Made by a program: the position numbers and the translations under genes. DNA of 64,000 bases from Haliclona indistincta (taxonomy: Eukaryota > Porifera > Demospongiae > Haplosclerida > Chalinidae). A model generated the notes under the pieces. It made no database searches and was not told the DNA's origin. It saw only the letters and a program-made list of their open reading frames with translations. The stretch lies in contig OZ024790.1 of NCBI GenBank assembly GCA_964017065.1, forward strand, positions 2,846,631 through 2,910,630, in the 5' to 3' direction. Below are positions 31,770 through 44,610 of the stretch, in pieces (the stretch's first letter is position 1; each line of letters begins with the position of its first letter).

Positions 31770-33850
31770 TCGGTCTGTCTGTCTGTCTCTTCTGCTACAG
31801 AGATCAGCGATCGCTTCTACGCGTCAACTAAGGTATGAACAGGCTAAGCATGACCATGGCTTGCAATGTGACTCGTGGATTTTGCTAAAGTGCTTTCGTT
31901 CTCGAGTTATGTATGGCTGGCTCACCTTGACGGCCATCTTGGACATCTCTGACGACAAACGTGCCCATAGTTGACTACCTAGGTACTTGTAGATTCCATC
32001 TAAACAGCAGGACAGCTCTGGGGGTGCGTAGACATCTCAAGAAAAAGCCTATCAAAGCTAAGAGCAATGGCTATCTACTAAGTGTAACGGTCACGCCCAC
32101 TTGACACACCTTGTCTCGGTTGTGGTCAGCACTTTGCTGTATTCTGGTTAGCAGTGCAGTTTCAATAGCAAGCAGGTTGGCTTTAGCTGCAAAGCTCCTT
32201 CTGCAAACCATAACTAGAAGCTAACTCCACAATGTGCAACACGCCGAGGGTTTCGTGAAATCTGTTCATTCGTTCGTTCGTTCTGTCCATCGAGCTGCAG
32301 AGACCATCGCTCACTTCTGAAACTCGGTAAAGGTATGAACAGGCTTAACATGACAATGGCTTGCAATGTGACTCGTGGATTTTGCTAAAGTGCTTTCGTT
32401 CTCGAGTTATGTATGGCTGGCTCACCTTGACGGCCATCTTGGACCTCTCTGACTACAAAAGCGCCCATAGTTGACTATCTAGGTACTTGTAGATTCCATC
32501 TAAACAGCAGGACAGGTCTGAGTGTGCGTAGATATCAGCCTACAGCTAGCAATGGCACCTACTCACGTGTGCATGCATGGTCACGCCCACATGACACGCC
32601 TAGAAAGTGGTCAGCATTTTGCTGTCTTCTGGTTAGCAGTGCAGTTTCAATAGCAAGCAGGTTGGCTTTAGCTGCAAAGCTCCTTCTGCAAACCAAAACT
32701 AAGGAGCTAACTCTACAATGTGCAACACGCCGAGGGTTTCGTGAAGTCTGTTCATTCATTCACTCATTCATTCATTCTGTCTGTCCAATGAGCTGCAGAG
32801 ACCATCGCTCACTTCTGAAACTCAGTAAAGGTATGAACAGGCTTAGCATAACAATGGCTTGCAATGTGACTCGTGGATTTTGCTAAAGTGCTTTCGTTCT
32901 CGAGTTATGGCTGGCTCACCTTGACGGCCGTCTTTGACCTCTCTGACAACAAAAGCGCCCATAATTGACTACCTAGGTACTTGTAGATTCCATCTAAACA
33001 GCAGGACAGCTCTGGGGGTGCGTAGACATCTCAAGAAAAAGCCTATCAAAGCCAAGAGCAATGGCTACCTACTCAGTGTTCACGGTCACGCCCACTTGAC
33101 ACACCTTGTCTCGGTTGTGGTCAGCACTTTGCTGTCTTCTGATTAGCAGTGCAGTTTCAATAGCAAACAAGTTGGCTGTAGCTGCAAAGCTCCTTCTGCA
33201 AACCAACTAAGGAGCTAACTGTACAATGTTTGCAACGGTGCTCAAACGCCGAGGGTTCGTGAAATTCGTTCATTCGTTCTGTCCCTCGAACTACAGAGAC
33301 CACCGCTCACTTCTGGAACTCGATAAAGACATGAACAGGCTTAGCATGACAATGGCTTGCAATGTGACTCGTGGATTTAGCTAAAGTGCTTTCGTTCTCG
33401 AGTTATGTATGGCTGGGTCACCTTGCATGACGGCCGTCTTGGACCTCTCTGACGACAAACGTGCCCATAGTTGACTACCTAGGTACTTGTAGATTCCATC
33501 TAAACTTCAGGACAGCTCTGGGAGTGCGTAGACATCTCAAGAAAAAGCCTACAAAGCCAAGAGCAATGGCTACCTACTCGTGTTCACGGTCACACCCACT
33601 TGACACACCTTGTCCTTGTGGTCAGCACTTTGCTGTCTTCTGTTTACCAGTACAGTAAGCTGGTTGGCTTTAGCTGCAAGCCTGCAAAGCTCCTTCTGAA
33701 AGCCATAACTAGTTAGCAGTGCAGTTTCAATATAGCTACAGCCTATAAGCTAAGCAGGTTGGCATTAGTGGTAAACTCCTGCTGCAATCCCCAACTATGG
33801 TCTATGGAGCGTAGACGCCGAGGGTTTGTGAAATGCATTCATTACAGTAT
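31770..33850. repeat. Tandem array with a ~500-bp unit, about four copies
   Basis: Each unit runs from GTATGAACAGGCTTAGCATG through TTTCGTTCTCGAGTTATG, CATCTAAACAGCAGGACAGC and CAAGCAGGTTGGCTTTAGCT to CGCCGAGGGTTTCGTGAA, and then a short ATTC/GTTC microsatellite. A single inverted copy is at 53180-53765. No unit keeps a long open frame. Confidence 0.9.
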
Positions 33851-33959
33851 GTGACTGGTTTTTCATGGAAAATTTGATAATTTTGATGTCTTAGACTTGG
33901 TCAAGGATTGCACTAAAGCTACAAAGTAAAGTAAAAAGCTTTAAAAATAAACTGAAAAG

Positions 33960-34440
33960 TGTAGGGATGACTCTTTAAAAAGGAAAGGAACAAGATGGGA
34001 TGATGCTTGCAAAAGTAAAGGAACAAGATGGAATAATGCTAAGCTTGCAAATGTAAAAGTCCCAAGTATCCCTACATCAGCGGCTTGCTGCGACGACATG
34101 CAACTGACAAATGCGGAATCCTCTTCCTATATACCTTTACAACAGTCAATTACTTCATCGGACTGTGTCCTCCAAACACAGCTACCTGCAGCATATTTAC
34201 AACTGTCAACTACTTCATCGGACTGCGTCCTCCTAAACACAGATATACCTCTAGTTATTTACAACCGTCAATTACTTCATCGGACTGCTTCCTCCTTCAA
34301 GCCGCTGATGTAGGGATACTTGGGACTTTTACATTTGCAAGCTTAGCATTATTCCATCTTGTTCCTTTACTTTTGCAAGCATCATCCCATCTTGTTCCTT
34401 TCCTTTTTTAACAGTCATCCCTACACTTTTCAGTTTTTTA
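33960..34440. mobile_element. Fold-back element with 33-bp arm repeats, copy 1
   Basis: The left arm (GTGTAGGGATGA, CTTGCAAAAGTAAAGGAACA) is mirrored at 34307-34437. The loop (34090-34300) holds three ~60-bp units with CTTCATCGGACTG and CCTCC. It is related to 36398-37130. Confidence 0.85.
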
Positions 34441-34960
34441 TTAAAGCATTTTTACTTCACTTGTTCCTGTTCCTTTTTTGATCACTATCAGTTTGAACTT
34501 ATTAGTTGTATTCTATGTTAGATGTTATTTCATTTTGACAACTCTGTGAGCAGCAGTTACTAGCCTAGTCTAGCAGATGTGAACGTGCACAGGGTCTTGA
34601 GAGTAAGGAGTGTGGTTTAAAATAATACTGACAACTCATGATGCTGCAAGCCTAAATAGTAGGAGCACGCCTAGTAGAACCTTGTTGATGTCAACATCAC
34701 ACTCACAGAGGATTCTAGTCCTTTACAATTAATTAACTTAGGCTGCGTGGTACTAGGAACCTAGGCTGTGCGTAGAATCTTGCACTGACTTGTTCACGTC
34801 TGGGTATAGTGTTACTTACTCTTAGGGTATAGTACTGCTCTAGACAAATTTCATACCTCTGGCTTACGCTGAAGCGTCCAGAGCAGAGACAAAACGCAGT
34901 ATCGATCGAGATAGCTGCAAAACTGATGTGGGCGGAGTTAATGATAAGGAGCGACAAGAG
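34441..34960. repeat. Diverged duplicate of 37110-37850
   Basis: Shared words include TGATCACTATCAGTTTGAAC, AAAACTGATGTGGGCGGAGT and GCGACAAGAGGGTTAATTA. Together with the preceding fold-back element, this suggests one larger repeat unit copied twice. Confidence 0.7.
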
Positions 34961-35257
34961 GGTTAATTATTTGAGGGGCTCCGGTCAAAAAGGGACTTAA
35001 AACGTATTTCGGTTGAAAATTGAGCTAAACGCAAAATCGAGAAGTCTGATGTCCGGAGAACAAACTGAGAAAATATAGAGGCGGTAGCCCTTCGCTTTGT
35101 TGCACAGCAGCGTCGCGAGCAAAGCCGAGTAATTAAGGTAGATTTTTTTTTTACAGTAAAATAATTATTATTCATAGCAGTAATTCACGCTGAGGTGTAG
35201 AAGGAAAATATAAGTTGAAAATAAAAATAGTGATAGTCTATTCAGAGTTCAGATCAT

Positions 35258-35893
35258 AGGTACAGTAATTAAGGTAGATGGGCGTAACTAAGGTAGAGTT
35301 CAGATCATAGGTACAGTAATTAAGGTAGATGGGCGTAACTCCGGACGGGGTGTAACTCCGGACGCGCAATAGTAAATATTCGCAACTTTCACTACGAGCA
35401 AGCTTATGCTTCCAAACTTGCGCTATAAGCAACCCAAGGCACACCTTAGCAATGAACAAAACTAAACTTACAGACATTGAATTTGCGTTTACTAGCAGGT
35501 ACTTACCACTCGCAGATCTTCGAAAAATTGAGCTAAAAACTTTCGTAGCCGTCTATAATTATTATTTGCAGTGTTTGAAGTGCAAAATGCAAGTTTATTT
35601 CCTTTATGGCGATAAATACCAAAACATGCTTTGCAGTATCTTGTATTCTTCTCAGTGATATTTCATCGTAAGGGGTGTGTCCGTAGTTAGCAACATGGCC
35701 AGTTTTCAGTGGGGGCCGAGTTTCACGCCGTACAAACAGTCAGTGGATGTTTTCGTTTACTCTCATCTTCGGTATTTGTAGCACAGTAGCGTACTATAAA
35801 ATGGTGCAGATCTGATGGTGATACCGGCTTCTACAACTGAACGCCGACCGTTTACGTAAAGTTCGTCCGGAGTTAAGCCCATCTACCTTATAG
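35258..35893. mobile_element. Inverted-repeat element (AAGGTAGATGGGC ends)
   Basis: GTAATTAAGGTAGATGGGCG (also duplicated in tandem at the left) and CTCCGGAC are mirrored near 35865-35893 (GTCCGGAGTTAAGCCCATCT). A 68-codon frame inside (35452-35658) is unrecognised. Confidence 0.55.
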
Positions 35894-36253
35894 GCGTGTT
35901 GGGGCGGAGTTTCAACGCTAGCACCGCGCTTAGTACAAGTCTTGCAGGTGGTTGATAAGCGACTAAAACTGTGGTGAAATGATGTATCTATGTGGAAAAA
36001 CCTTTACAAGTCGATGAACAAGGAAAGAACTTCGCTTTGCACGAGATTGTTTTACAATGTACACTTATTACATAGTACGTCATCTTTCACCAATCGGATT
36101 GCTCTATTCGAGGGCATTAATGTAGGTTATTGACCGCGCGTAGCGTCTTCTATAGCAACAGACCGTTGCGTCTTTGCGAGTTTGAAAAATTCGCGATGTT
36201 ATTGCGCTCACAGAGATGAACTATGTAATAAATCATTTATTGCCCTACACAAC

Positions 36254-36380
36254 TCGGGCATTAACCGACATTAATGACCTCGGGAAAGTCAGTTGCCCTC
36301 GTACAGTCTCGGGCTGCGCCCTCGACCGTTACTCGGGCGACCGACTTTCCCGCGGTCATTAATGTCGGTTAATGCCCTCG
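36254..36380. mobile_element. GC-rich palindromic MITE
   Basis: TCGGGCATTAACCGACATTA, TGACC and GGGAAAGTC are mirrored as GACTTTCCCGCGGTCA and TTAATGTCGGTTAATGCCC. The short loop is CpG-rich. Confidence 0.75.
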
Positions 36381-36397
36381 CGTGAGGGCAATAACTA

Positions 36398-37130
36398 AAA
36401 AAAAGTTTTAATAAAAAAACTAAAAAAGTGTAGGGATGACGCTTGCAAAAGTTAAGGAACAAGATGGGATGATACTTGCAAAAGTAAAGAAACAAGACTG
36501 GATGATGCTTGCAAAAGTAAAGGAACAAGACTGGATGATGCTTGCAAAAGTAAAGGAACAAGATGGGATGATGCTTGCAAAAGTAAAGGAACAAGATGGG
36601 ATGATGCTTGCAAAAGTAAAGGAACAAGATGGAATAATGCTTGCAAATGTAAAAGTCCCAAGTATCCCTACATCAGCGGCTTGAAGGAGGACGCAGTCCG
36701 ATGAAGTAATTAACAATTGTAAATAACTAGAGCTATCTGTGTTTTGGAGGACGCAGTCCGATTAAGTAATTGACGGTTGTAAAAGGTATAGCTATAGGAA
36801 GAGGATTCCATAAATGTCAGTTGCATGTTGTCGCAGCAAGCCGCTGATGTAGGGATACTTGGGACTTTTACATTTGCAAGCATTATTCCATCTTGTTCCT
36901 TTACTTTTGCAAGCATCATCCCATCTTGTTCCTTTACTTTTGCAAGCATCATCCCATCTTGTTCCTTTACTTTTGCAAGCATCATCCAGTCTTGTTCCTT
37001 TACTTTTGCAAGCATCATCCAGTCTTGTTTCTTTACTTTTGCAAGTATCATCCCATCTTGTTCCTTAACTTTTGCAAGCGTCATCCCTACACTTTTTTAG
37101 TTTTTTTATTAAAACTTTTTTACTTTACTT
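36398..37130. mobile_element. Large near-perfect fold-back element, copy 2
   Basis: Two ~280-bp arms (36398-36685 and 36832-37125) are essentially identical inverted copies. Each carries seven 33-bp tandem units (CTTGCAAAAGTAAAGGAACA, AGATGGGATGATG), mirrored in order. They give the same conceptual peptide on opposite strands (MMLAKVKEQDG repeats), which is not a gene. The outer ends contain A/T runs and CCCTACAC. Confidence 0.9.
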
Positions 37131-37850
37131 GTTCCTGTTACTTTTTTGATCACTATCAGTTTGAACTTATTAGCTGTATTCTATGCTATAGCTTTTATTT
37201 CATTTTTACAACCCTTTGAGCAGCAGGTACTAGTCTAGTAGATCAGACGGTACATAGCCTCTAGACAGCTGGAGAGTCAAGAAACACGGAATGTTATTAT
37301 CGGCAATCTCAAGAATAATGAAAAGGTTTAAATTAGTTAGAGAGGTTGAGAGTATGAGTTGACAACATGATATTTCTTAGCACTGTGATGGATGAAGAAG
37401 AGACTAACACTAACAACTCAGTGGAACACTATGATGGCATGGCTAGTCTGTGGACTAGCTAGTCCCAGGCTTGCATGTTGATGTCGATATCACGATCACA
37501 GAGGCTTCTAGCTTTTTACGATGAACAATGTCCAGTTGTCAACAGCACAGGGGTCCTATGGGTATAGCTTACGCCGGGTAGAGTAAGAAACTAGTAGCCT
37601 ATAGCTCAGTGAGATCGGGTATCATCACCGTCGTCCGGTTCGCGCCTACCGTGGGTCATGATGTCAGCATAGACAGATCAGTGTTATCCAGGGTATGGTA
37701 TACTGCTTGTTCATACCTCTAGGCTCTAGCTTGCTCGCTGAAGCGCCCAGAGCAGAGAGAAAGCACTGAGAAAGCGAGAACCGAGCTCAGTTTCAAAACT
37801 GATGTGGGCGGAGTCAATGATCAGTAGCGACAAGAGGGTTAATTAATTAA
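37110..37850. repeat. Duplicate of 34441-34960
   Basis: See the partner copy. This one holds an extra ~200 bp (37380-37680) without coding signal. Confidence 0.65.
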
Positions 37851-37884
37851 GTCGCTAGTCCAAAACGGTCCAAAAACCATGTTT

Positions 37885-38415
37885 TTCAAAGATTACTCGC
37901 TTCTGGAAGTGTTTGATGCCTATCTAAGAACTAAGTGCACTACCCCAGATATATACACATGCGATGGTGCAAGTTTGATAGTGATTCGTTCACTCAGGAC
38001 AGCGCTAGGCTTGTCAAAAGAAGAAGAAGAAGAAGAAGAAGAAAGAAGATGAACAATTCGCGTGGGCGGCGATTTTGTTTTACCACTTTAGAAACGTCTG
38101 CCAGCTTCGCCAAAGGTATTTCCATGCTCAGAACAATCGTCTGATCAATCCTAGATGTCTAGAATCTCGAGAAACGCTATAACAGCGAAGATCTGCAAAT
38201 TCTCTCTGTCTTGATTTTCGTCGTCAAGCAAGCAGTCCCGGCGACTTTAATAGACGTCCTACAAGCGCTTACACTTCAGAGTCACTTAGAGATAGTTAAA
38301 ATGCAGTATAGATGTATAATAATAGAGATATGTGCGAAAACCCATTTTCAACATGAGTAGCCGCCATCTTAATTCGAGGTCATCCCTACATATCATTGCC
38401 GATCGGCAATGATAA
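37885..38415. repeat. Repeat unit with a short GAA run, copy 1
   Basis: It runs from CCAAAAACCATGTTTTTCAA through GAA-rich 38018-38048 to the palindrome CATTGCCGATCGGCAATG (38394-38411). The second copy at 39110-40370 is colinear, but its GAA run is hugely expanded. Confidence 0.9.
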
Positions 38416-38419
38416 TACA

Positions 38420-39109
38420 TAATGTCGCACTTACTTATACCGGTTGTTCTTTTTATTTGTTATTCAAAATAATTTTGTAACGTTTAATTGCCGTTTTTGA
38501 ACGGAGGTCCTCATTTAAGGGTGGATTACCCTAACATCAGGATTGCAAATATTTTGGTTTCTACTGATAGTTGAAGGCCTGCTCAGTCACACTGATCACC
38601 CAAGAAAGTCGCCATTCGTCTTGTGGGCGTAACAAGCTCCACCCAATGACGAAAAAGCACGTAGCTTTCCTAGGCATGCCACACCCACACAAAATGTCAA
38701 ACATAAACTTTGGTACACAAGGAAGAAACGTACGTTTGGGATTTTGCAAAAAGGTCTCTGTCTGTAAGTTACAGAGGGGCGAATATTTAATGAGAAAACA
38801 CGATTTCGGCAAAAATCCCCTACCAGCAAGAGCGATGGAAGAAGATACATCTCCTTTTGCCAGAGCGCCAAAAAAATGCCACCTGACGCCCTCCCCACAA
38901 CCCACCCACCCACCCCTATGTGGGTCTCTCGTGATTGCCGAGTACGAAATAAATTTGTTCCAAATATGGCAAGTGCTATTGGAGTGTGGGTACACCCATT
39001 TTCCTTGTAAAACGGGCAAGTAATAGCCAGGACGACACTGTACATTATATTGTGCAAAGGGCAGCAAGAAAGAATAGTTCGGGTTTTCCTGGCTTAATGG
39101 CGTCTTCAA
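38420..39109. other. Stretch between the two repeat copies; overlapping unrecognised frames
   Basis: Frames of 150-182 codons are open on both strands (38561-39109 minus; 38571-39023 plus), more than chance would usually give. No domain, signal or splice structure is recognisable, and the peptides are Cys/Trp/Phe-rich in an unnatural way. It may be an old mobile-element coding remnant. Confidence 0.25.
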
Positions 39110-40370
<1,261 letters not shown>

Positions 40371-40399
40371 GTCACTCTCACTTGTTATTCCAGTTGACA

Positions 40400-40612
40400 T
40401 TAAAGCATGTAGAGATACTTGGGACTTTTACACCCATCTCATTCCTTTACTTTTGCAAGCATCACCCCATCTGAATTGTTCCTTTACTTTTGTGAGTGTC
40501 ATCCCATCTTGTTCCCTTACTTATGCAAGCATCATCCCATCTTGTTCCTTTACTTTTGCAAGTGTCATCCCTACACTGCTTAGTTTTTTTATTAAAACTT
40601 TTTTACTTTACT
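40400..40612. mobile_element. Half of a fold-back element
   Basis: One arm only, with five diverged 33-bp units (CATCTTGTTCCTTTACTTTT) and the CATCCCTACAC end with its A/T tail. The mirror arm is missing. Confidence 0.75.
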
Positions 40613-41089
40613 TTTATACAAGATTTAGTGCAAAGTGGGATCACGTCATTCTTAAAGTGGTCAGCTTTATCAATTTTAGCTACCAATGTCAATAATGTAT
40701 ATTTGTTACATGGGAAGCCATAAGATGATAAAGACAATGACCACAAGATATTTCCGCTTAGCAACCATATCAGGCCTAGCAACCATGTCACTCCAAATGG
40801 CGTGTCTTAGTCAATGCATACAATTTCATGCATAGCAATCAGAATGCGTCAAATAAAACTCAGCCAAAAACTGTGATTGAATAAAGCATGGGTGTGAGCA
40901 ATCACAAAATTACATGAATAACTAAGTAAAACAAAGGTCTAGCCTGTGCAATCAACTACTGATCACGAGTTTCTGCATCTCCCTTGACCATCTGCTGCTC
41001 CTGTTGAGCACTGTGAAAATGTAGAATCAAGTTTTATGGAGTGTTGGAAATAGAACCGTTGTTTACTCCATAAAACATTGCACCATAAT

Positions 41090-41690
41090 AACAGAAGGTG
41101 GAGTAAACAACTGCTGCCAACACTTGAAAGAAGTATGAACACTTGAACTAGTATGCTGATCTGTAAGTGTAACTGGATGGTTTTTCTTGTCGTTGCTGCT
41201 CATAAAAACTGAGGAGACATCTTTTTGTTGTTTAATTTTAGGATGTTCGTAAATATGCAATACACTTGACCTATGCCCAGTTACTTCCCTGATCATTTTT
41301 TTCTGGTACAGAAGCGTTAAACATCGCTGTAGTCCCAGTAGCTCGTAATGAATGGTTATTTTTTGTTCTAAAATTCCGGTATCCTTGCTCATATATCTGA
41401 AAGGTTTTCTTCAGTATTGCGTTTGTTACATTCTCCTCTTTATGTCCTCTCCAAGTAGCAAATACTCTCATAGCCCAGTCAGTACGCAGTAGTTGACAGG
41501 AACATATGCCTTGCATGCTTGATCGAATTCCTCCTCTGTAGATACAGCAAAACGAGATTGACGTCAGTGGTGACTTAATGACAGAGACTTTTTCGGGGGG
41601 GGGATGAAACGGGATTCTTAAAGTCGTCATCAGACAAAGAATTGTTGATCTAGACTGCTTATTGAAGACGAGGTTGAGTAATGACATCGA
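41090..41690 (-). pseudogene. Crypton-type tyrosine recombinase relic
   Basis: The minus strand shows KNNHSLRATGTTAMFNASVP in one frame and IREVTGHRSSVLHIYEHPKI in the next, separated by an A7 run near 41300 that is one base out of frame. HSLRATG is the H-x-x-R box, TGHRS the second His box and IYE the catalytic Tyr of the Crypton/KIAA1958-type tyrosine recombinases. Cryptons are DNA transposons moved by this enzyme without inverted repeats. The upstream part (RSSMQGICSCQLLRTDWAMR) is less clear and the N-terminal half is missing. A following KQQKDVSSVFMSS tail matches the usual continuation. The frame break may be a true mutation or a homopolymer error. Confidence 0.75.
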
Positions 41691-41746
41691 TGGTTACCAT
41701 GGTACAATGACACCGGTACCATTCATCCTATGGCTCAAACCAGTAT

Positions 41747-41869
41747 GGTGGGAGGTGTGCTATGGTGTATATCAAGAAGCAGCTTTGATAGCAGCCTGAG
41801 GGGCGAAGCCCCAAGGGCTGCTATCATAACTGCTTCGTCATAGGCCGAGGTCATAGTGCACCTCCCACC
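41747..41869. mobile_element. Short palindromic MITE
   Basis: GGTGGGAGGTGTGCTATG is mirrored by CATAGTGCACCTCCCACC (16 of 18). The centre forms a second perfect stem (GATAGCAGCC...GGCTGCTATC) around GAGGGGCGAAGCCCCAAG. Confidence 0.75.
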
Positions 41870-42253
41870 TTACATTAACTAATGCAGACTTCACTGGCTG
41901 TGATAACAAAAAGTGGTAAGTACATGTTTATATTATGATCTGGTTTCATAGTATAAAAGTACAATGACTCCTGAAATTATATAAACTTTCAATTTAAAGC
42001 ATGTCTATATTGCTAAGTCCTTCCTTTTCAAGGTAAACAAAATAACTTCTATACTAAGTGTTCGCACGGTGATAACGCCGATTGCATAAAAGTGACACAG
42101 TTATTGACGGCTTTAGTAGCACCAAGTGTCAAAGCTGAAGTTGTAGCACACCACTACAATCACGATATCTAAACTACGGAAGAGACTTAGTGACTGAAGA
42201 AGTGAATCACGAGATAGAAGAGTACATCGATCGGCTTTTAAACTAAACTGACA

Positions 42254-42750
42254 ATGAGTGACTGGTCATATCCTTTGTTTTCTGGCTGCTTTAGTGACCC
42301 AAAAATATGTGAGCATTAATTTCTGTCACCTTGTGGATATTTCTTGTTGATTTACAGGTATGCTGTCTTGGTTCTGCCCTTGCATTGCTATAAGCTATGT
42401 TGCTGAGGCTGTGGGTAAGCCTCAAATTGGAGCAATGATGGCTAATCCACTTGTTGGCCTCCTACCATTACTTATTATCCATTGCTGTAGCAGGATCTAC
42501 CTGAGAAACAGGCTTAGAAATCAGAAGGGCATTAAGGTATGCTAAATTATTGCAATGTGACAGTTTTACATGTACTATGTTAATCAACCTAAGGGAAACC
42601 TCTGCTTGGACTGCATGTATGTCTACTTCTTCCCTGGCTGAAGCTTAGTACAGGGAATCAAGGCAAGTGAAACAGTGTATCAATATTTTCATCTTTATTT
42701 GTGCATAGGAGACAAAAGAGCCTGGTGGGCAATCCATGGCACGAGAGTAG
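42254..42750 (+). pseudogene. PLAC8-family (Cys-rich) gene, copy 1, broken in exon 3
   Basis: Exons are 42254-42308, 42358-42536, 42594-42662 and 42709-42750, with matching phases. Exon 1 reads MSDWSYPLFSGCFSDPKI; exon 2 CMLSWFCPCIAISYVAEAVG with the family's CPC core and a hydrophobic middle (MMANPLVGLLPLLIIHCCSR); exon 4 ETKEPGGQSMARE. PLAC8 proteins are small Cys-rich membrane-associated proteins. Exon 3 (GNLCLDCMYVYFFPG) has a TGA where copy 2 has Cys, has lost two other cysteines, and its donor is GC rather than GT. Without exon 3 the C-terminal Cys cluster is lost, so this copy looks damaged unless the TGA is read through. Confidence 0.85.
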
Positions 42751-43142
42751 AGCATTCCCTAGCATTCTGCAAACAGTGTTCTTAGACAGCAATCATGAGT
42801 ACAGTAGTCGTGTGTAGCTTGTTGTATAATAGCTGTAGTAACTTTGTGACTTTTAAAGTTATTAATCGCACACACATGAAGAACATAACAAAGGATGCAA
42901 GTTAGGCATTTCTGGTAAATTGTTATAGCAATTTGAACAAGCATGCATGGAATGGTAACATGATTGACTTGCTAACAGACCATAGATCCCTGATTAATAA
43001 GCGCTGCAACTACTTAGTCCATACTACTTAATATTCATCAATAACATACTAATATTCAATATTCACTATTCACCTTTTTGTTCAGCATAACGTTAAGGTT
43101 CGTTTTTTAACTTAAATAGTAAACTGTCAAAGTCTATTTACA

Positions 43143-43252
43143 CATATATCTCTTCCTCCCTCCCTCTTCCCCCTCCCCCTCCCTCCCCCTCTCTCCTCTC
43201 CCCCTCCATCTCTCTCTCCCCCTCTCTCCCTTCCCCTCCCTCCCCCTCCAGT
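43143..43252. repeat. Polypyrimidine low-complexity tract
   Basis: CT-only DNA (CCCTCCCTC, CTCTCTCC) for ~110 bp between the two PLAC8 copies. Confidence 0.95.
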
Positions 43253-43792
43253 AGATTGCATTACTACTCCTAAACACACCACTCAATATTACATATGAAG
43301 ATAGTCCTCACATGCATATGATAAATTTATTGTACTACCTATTCCACATGACTTTTGGATGCAAAAAAATTCTCTGATCACAACATCATTTTATCCATTT
43401 TCTAGTTGTCATGTATTATAATTGTGCAAAGTCTAGGCTGCAAGTTAATTTTCTGTTTCTGGTCCAACCAGTTGAATAAACATTACCAGGCAACTCTTCT
43501 GTTTATTTTAAAAATTAAACTAAGTAGTCTAAACTCAACATGTTATCCCACAGGCTTTGTTCATTTTAAGAATTTTAAGGTACTGTTGTGTTGTTGTGGT
43601 AGCCAAATTTGATGTTTGTTGTGCGTAATTATTTTCGCAACTGTTGTGGTAAATTAAAAATGCTTTTTTCATAGTGACACTTCAGCATAAAAGAGTCAGG
43701 CTGAGAGATGTTTAACTCATAAACACTCCTATTTATCTTAAGTTTGTGTACAAGTCTTCTTTGCCCTTTGTCGCCTTTTCAATAAGCTGACA

Positions 43793-44228
43793 ATGAGTGA
43801 CTGGTCTAATCCATTGTGTGGCTGCTTTAGTGATCCCAAATTATGTGAGCTATGTTTGTCTGTCATCTTGTGGATATTTCTTGTTGATTTACAGGTATGT
43901 TATCTTGGATCTGCCCTTGCATTGCTGTAAGCTATGTTGCTAAGGCTGTGGGTAAGCCTCACTCCATGAACAGGATCTATACTTGAGAAAAAAGCTAAGA
44001 ACCCAGAAGGGAATTAAGGTGTGCTAAATAATTATTGATTGTGATTGTTTTGCTATGCTGACCTAAGGGAAACCTCTGCTTGGACTGCATGTGTGTCTAC
44101 TTCTGCCCTAGCTGCAGCCTAGTACAGGAAATCAAGGTAAGTGAAACAGTATCAGCGAATTTTTTTCCATCTTTGCTTGTGCACAGGAGACAAAAGAGCC
44201 TCATGGGCAAACCATGGCACGAGAGTAG
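43793..44228 (+). pseudogene. PLAC8-family gene, copy 2, broken in exon 2
   Basis: Exons are 43793-43844, 43895-44018, 44068-44136 and 44187-44228. Exon 1 (MSDWSNPLCGCFSDPKL), the first part of exon 2 (CMLSWICPCIAVSYVAKAVG), exon 3 (GNLCLDCMCVYFCPSCSLVQ) and exon 4 (ETKEPHGQTMARE) are good. Exon 2 is 124 bp instead of 179. A net 55-bp deletion removes the hydrophobic middle, shifts the frame and brings a TGA after RIYT. All splice sites are canonical. The two copies are therefore damaged in different exons. The duplicated unit extends downstream (42938-43080 matches 44398-44535). Confidence 0.85.
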
Positions 44229-44559
44229 AGCATTCTCTATCATTCTGCAAACAGTGTTCTTAGACAGCAATCATGTGTACAGTACAATAGCTGTGGTAAC
44301 TTTGTGAATTTTAAACGTTAATAATCACACACACATGAAAAAAATAACAAAATGTGCAAGTTAGGCATCTCTGGTAAATTGTTATAGCAATATGTGAACA
44401 AGCGAGCATGAAATGGTAGCTAACACGATTGGCTCAGTTGCTAACAGACCATAGTTCCCTAAGCGCTGCAACTACTTAGTCCATACTGCTTAATATTCAT
44501 CTAATAACATACTAATATTATTCACTATTCACCTTTATCCACGCTGATATTTCGCCTGG

Positions 44560-44610
44560 TGATGAATTTTATATAATATAAAATATTATATAAATTATTT
44601 TATATAATTC
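44560..44610. repeat. AT palindrome
   Basis: TTTATATAATATAAAATATTATATAAATTATTTTATATAA-type self-complementary run that could form a cruciform. It lies at the left edge of duplication copy B. Confidence 0.7.

Noticed and set aside
36436..37084. Repeat proteins (MMLAKVKEQDG) on both strands
   Set aside because: Both come from the mirrored 33-bp repeats of a fold-back element; the same peptide on opposite strands shows it is structural DNA.
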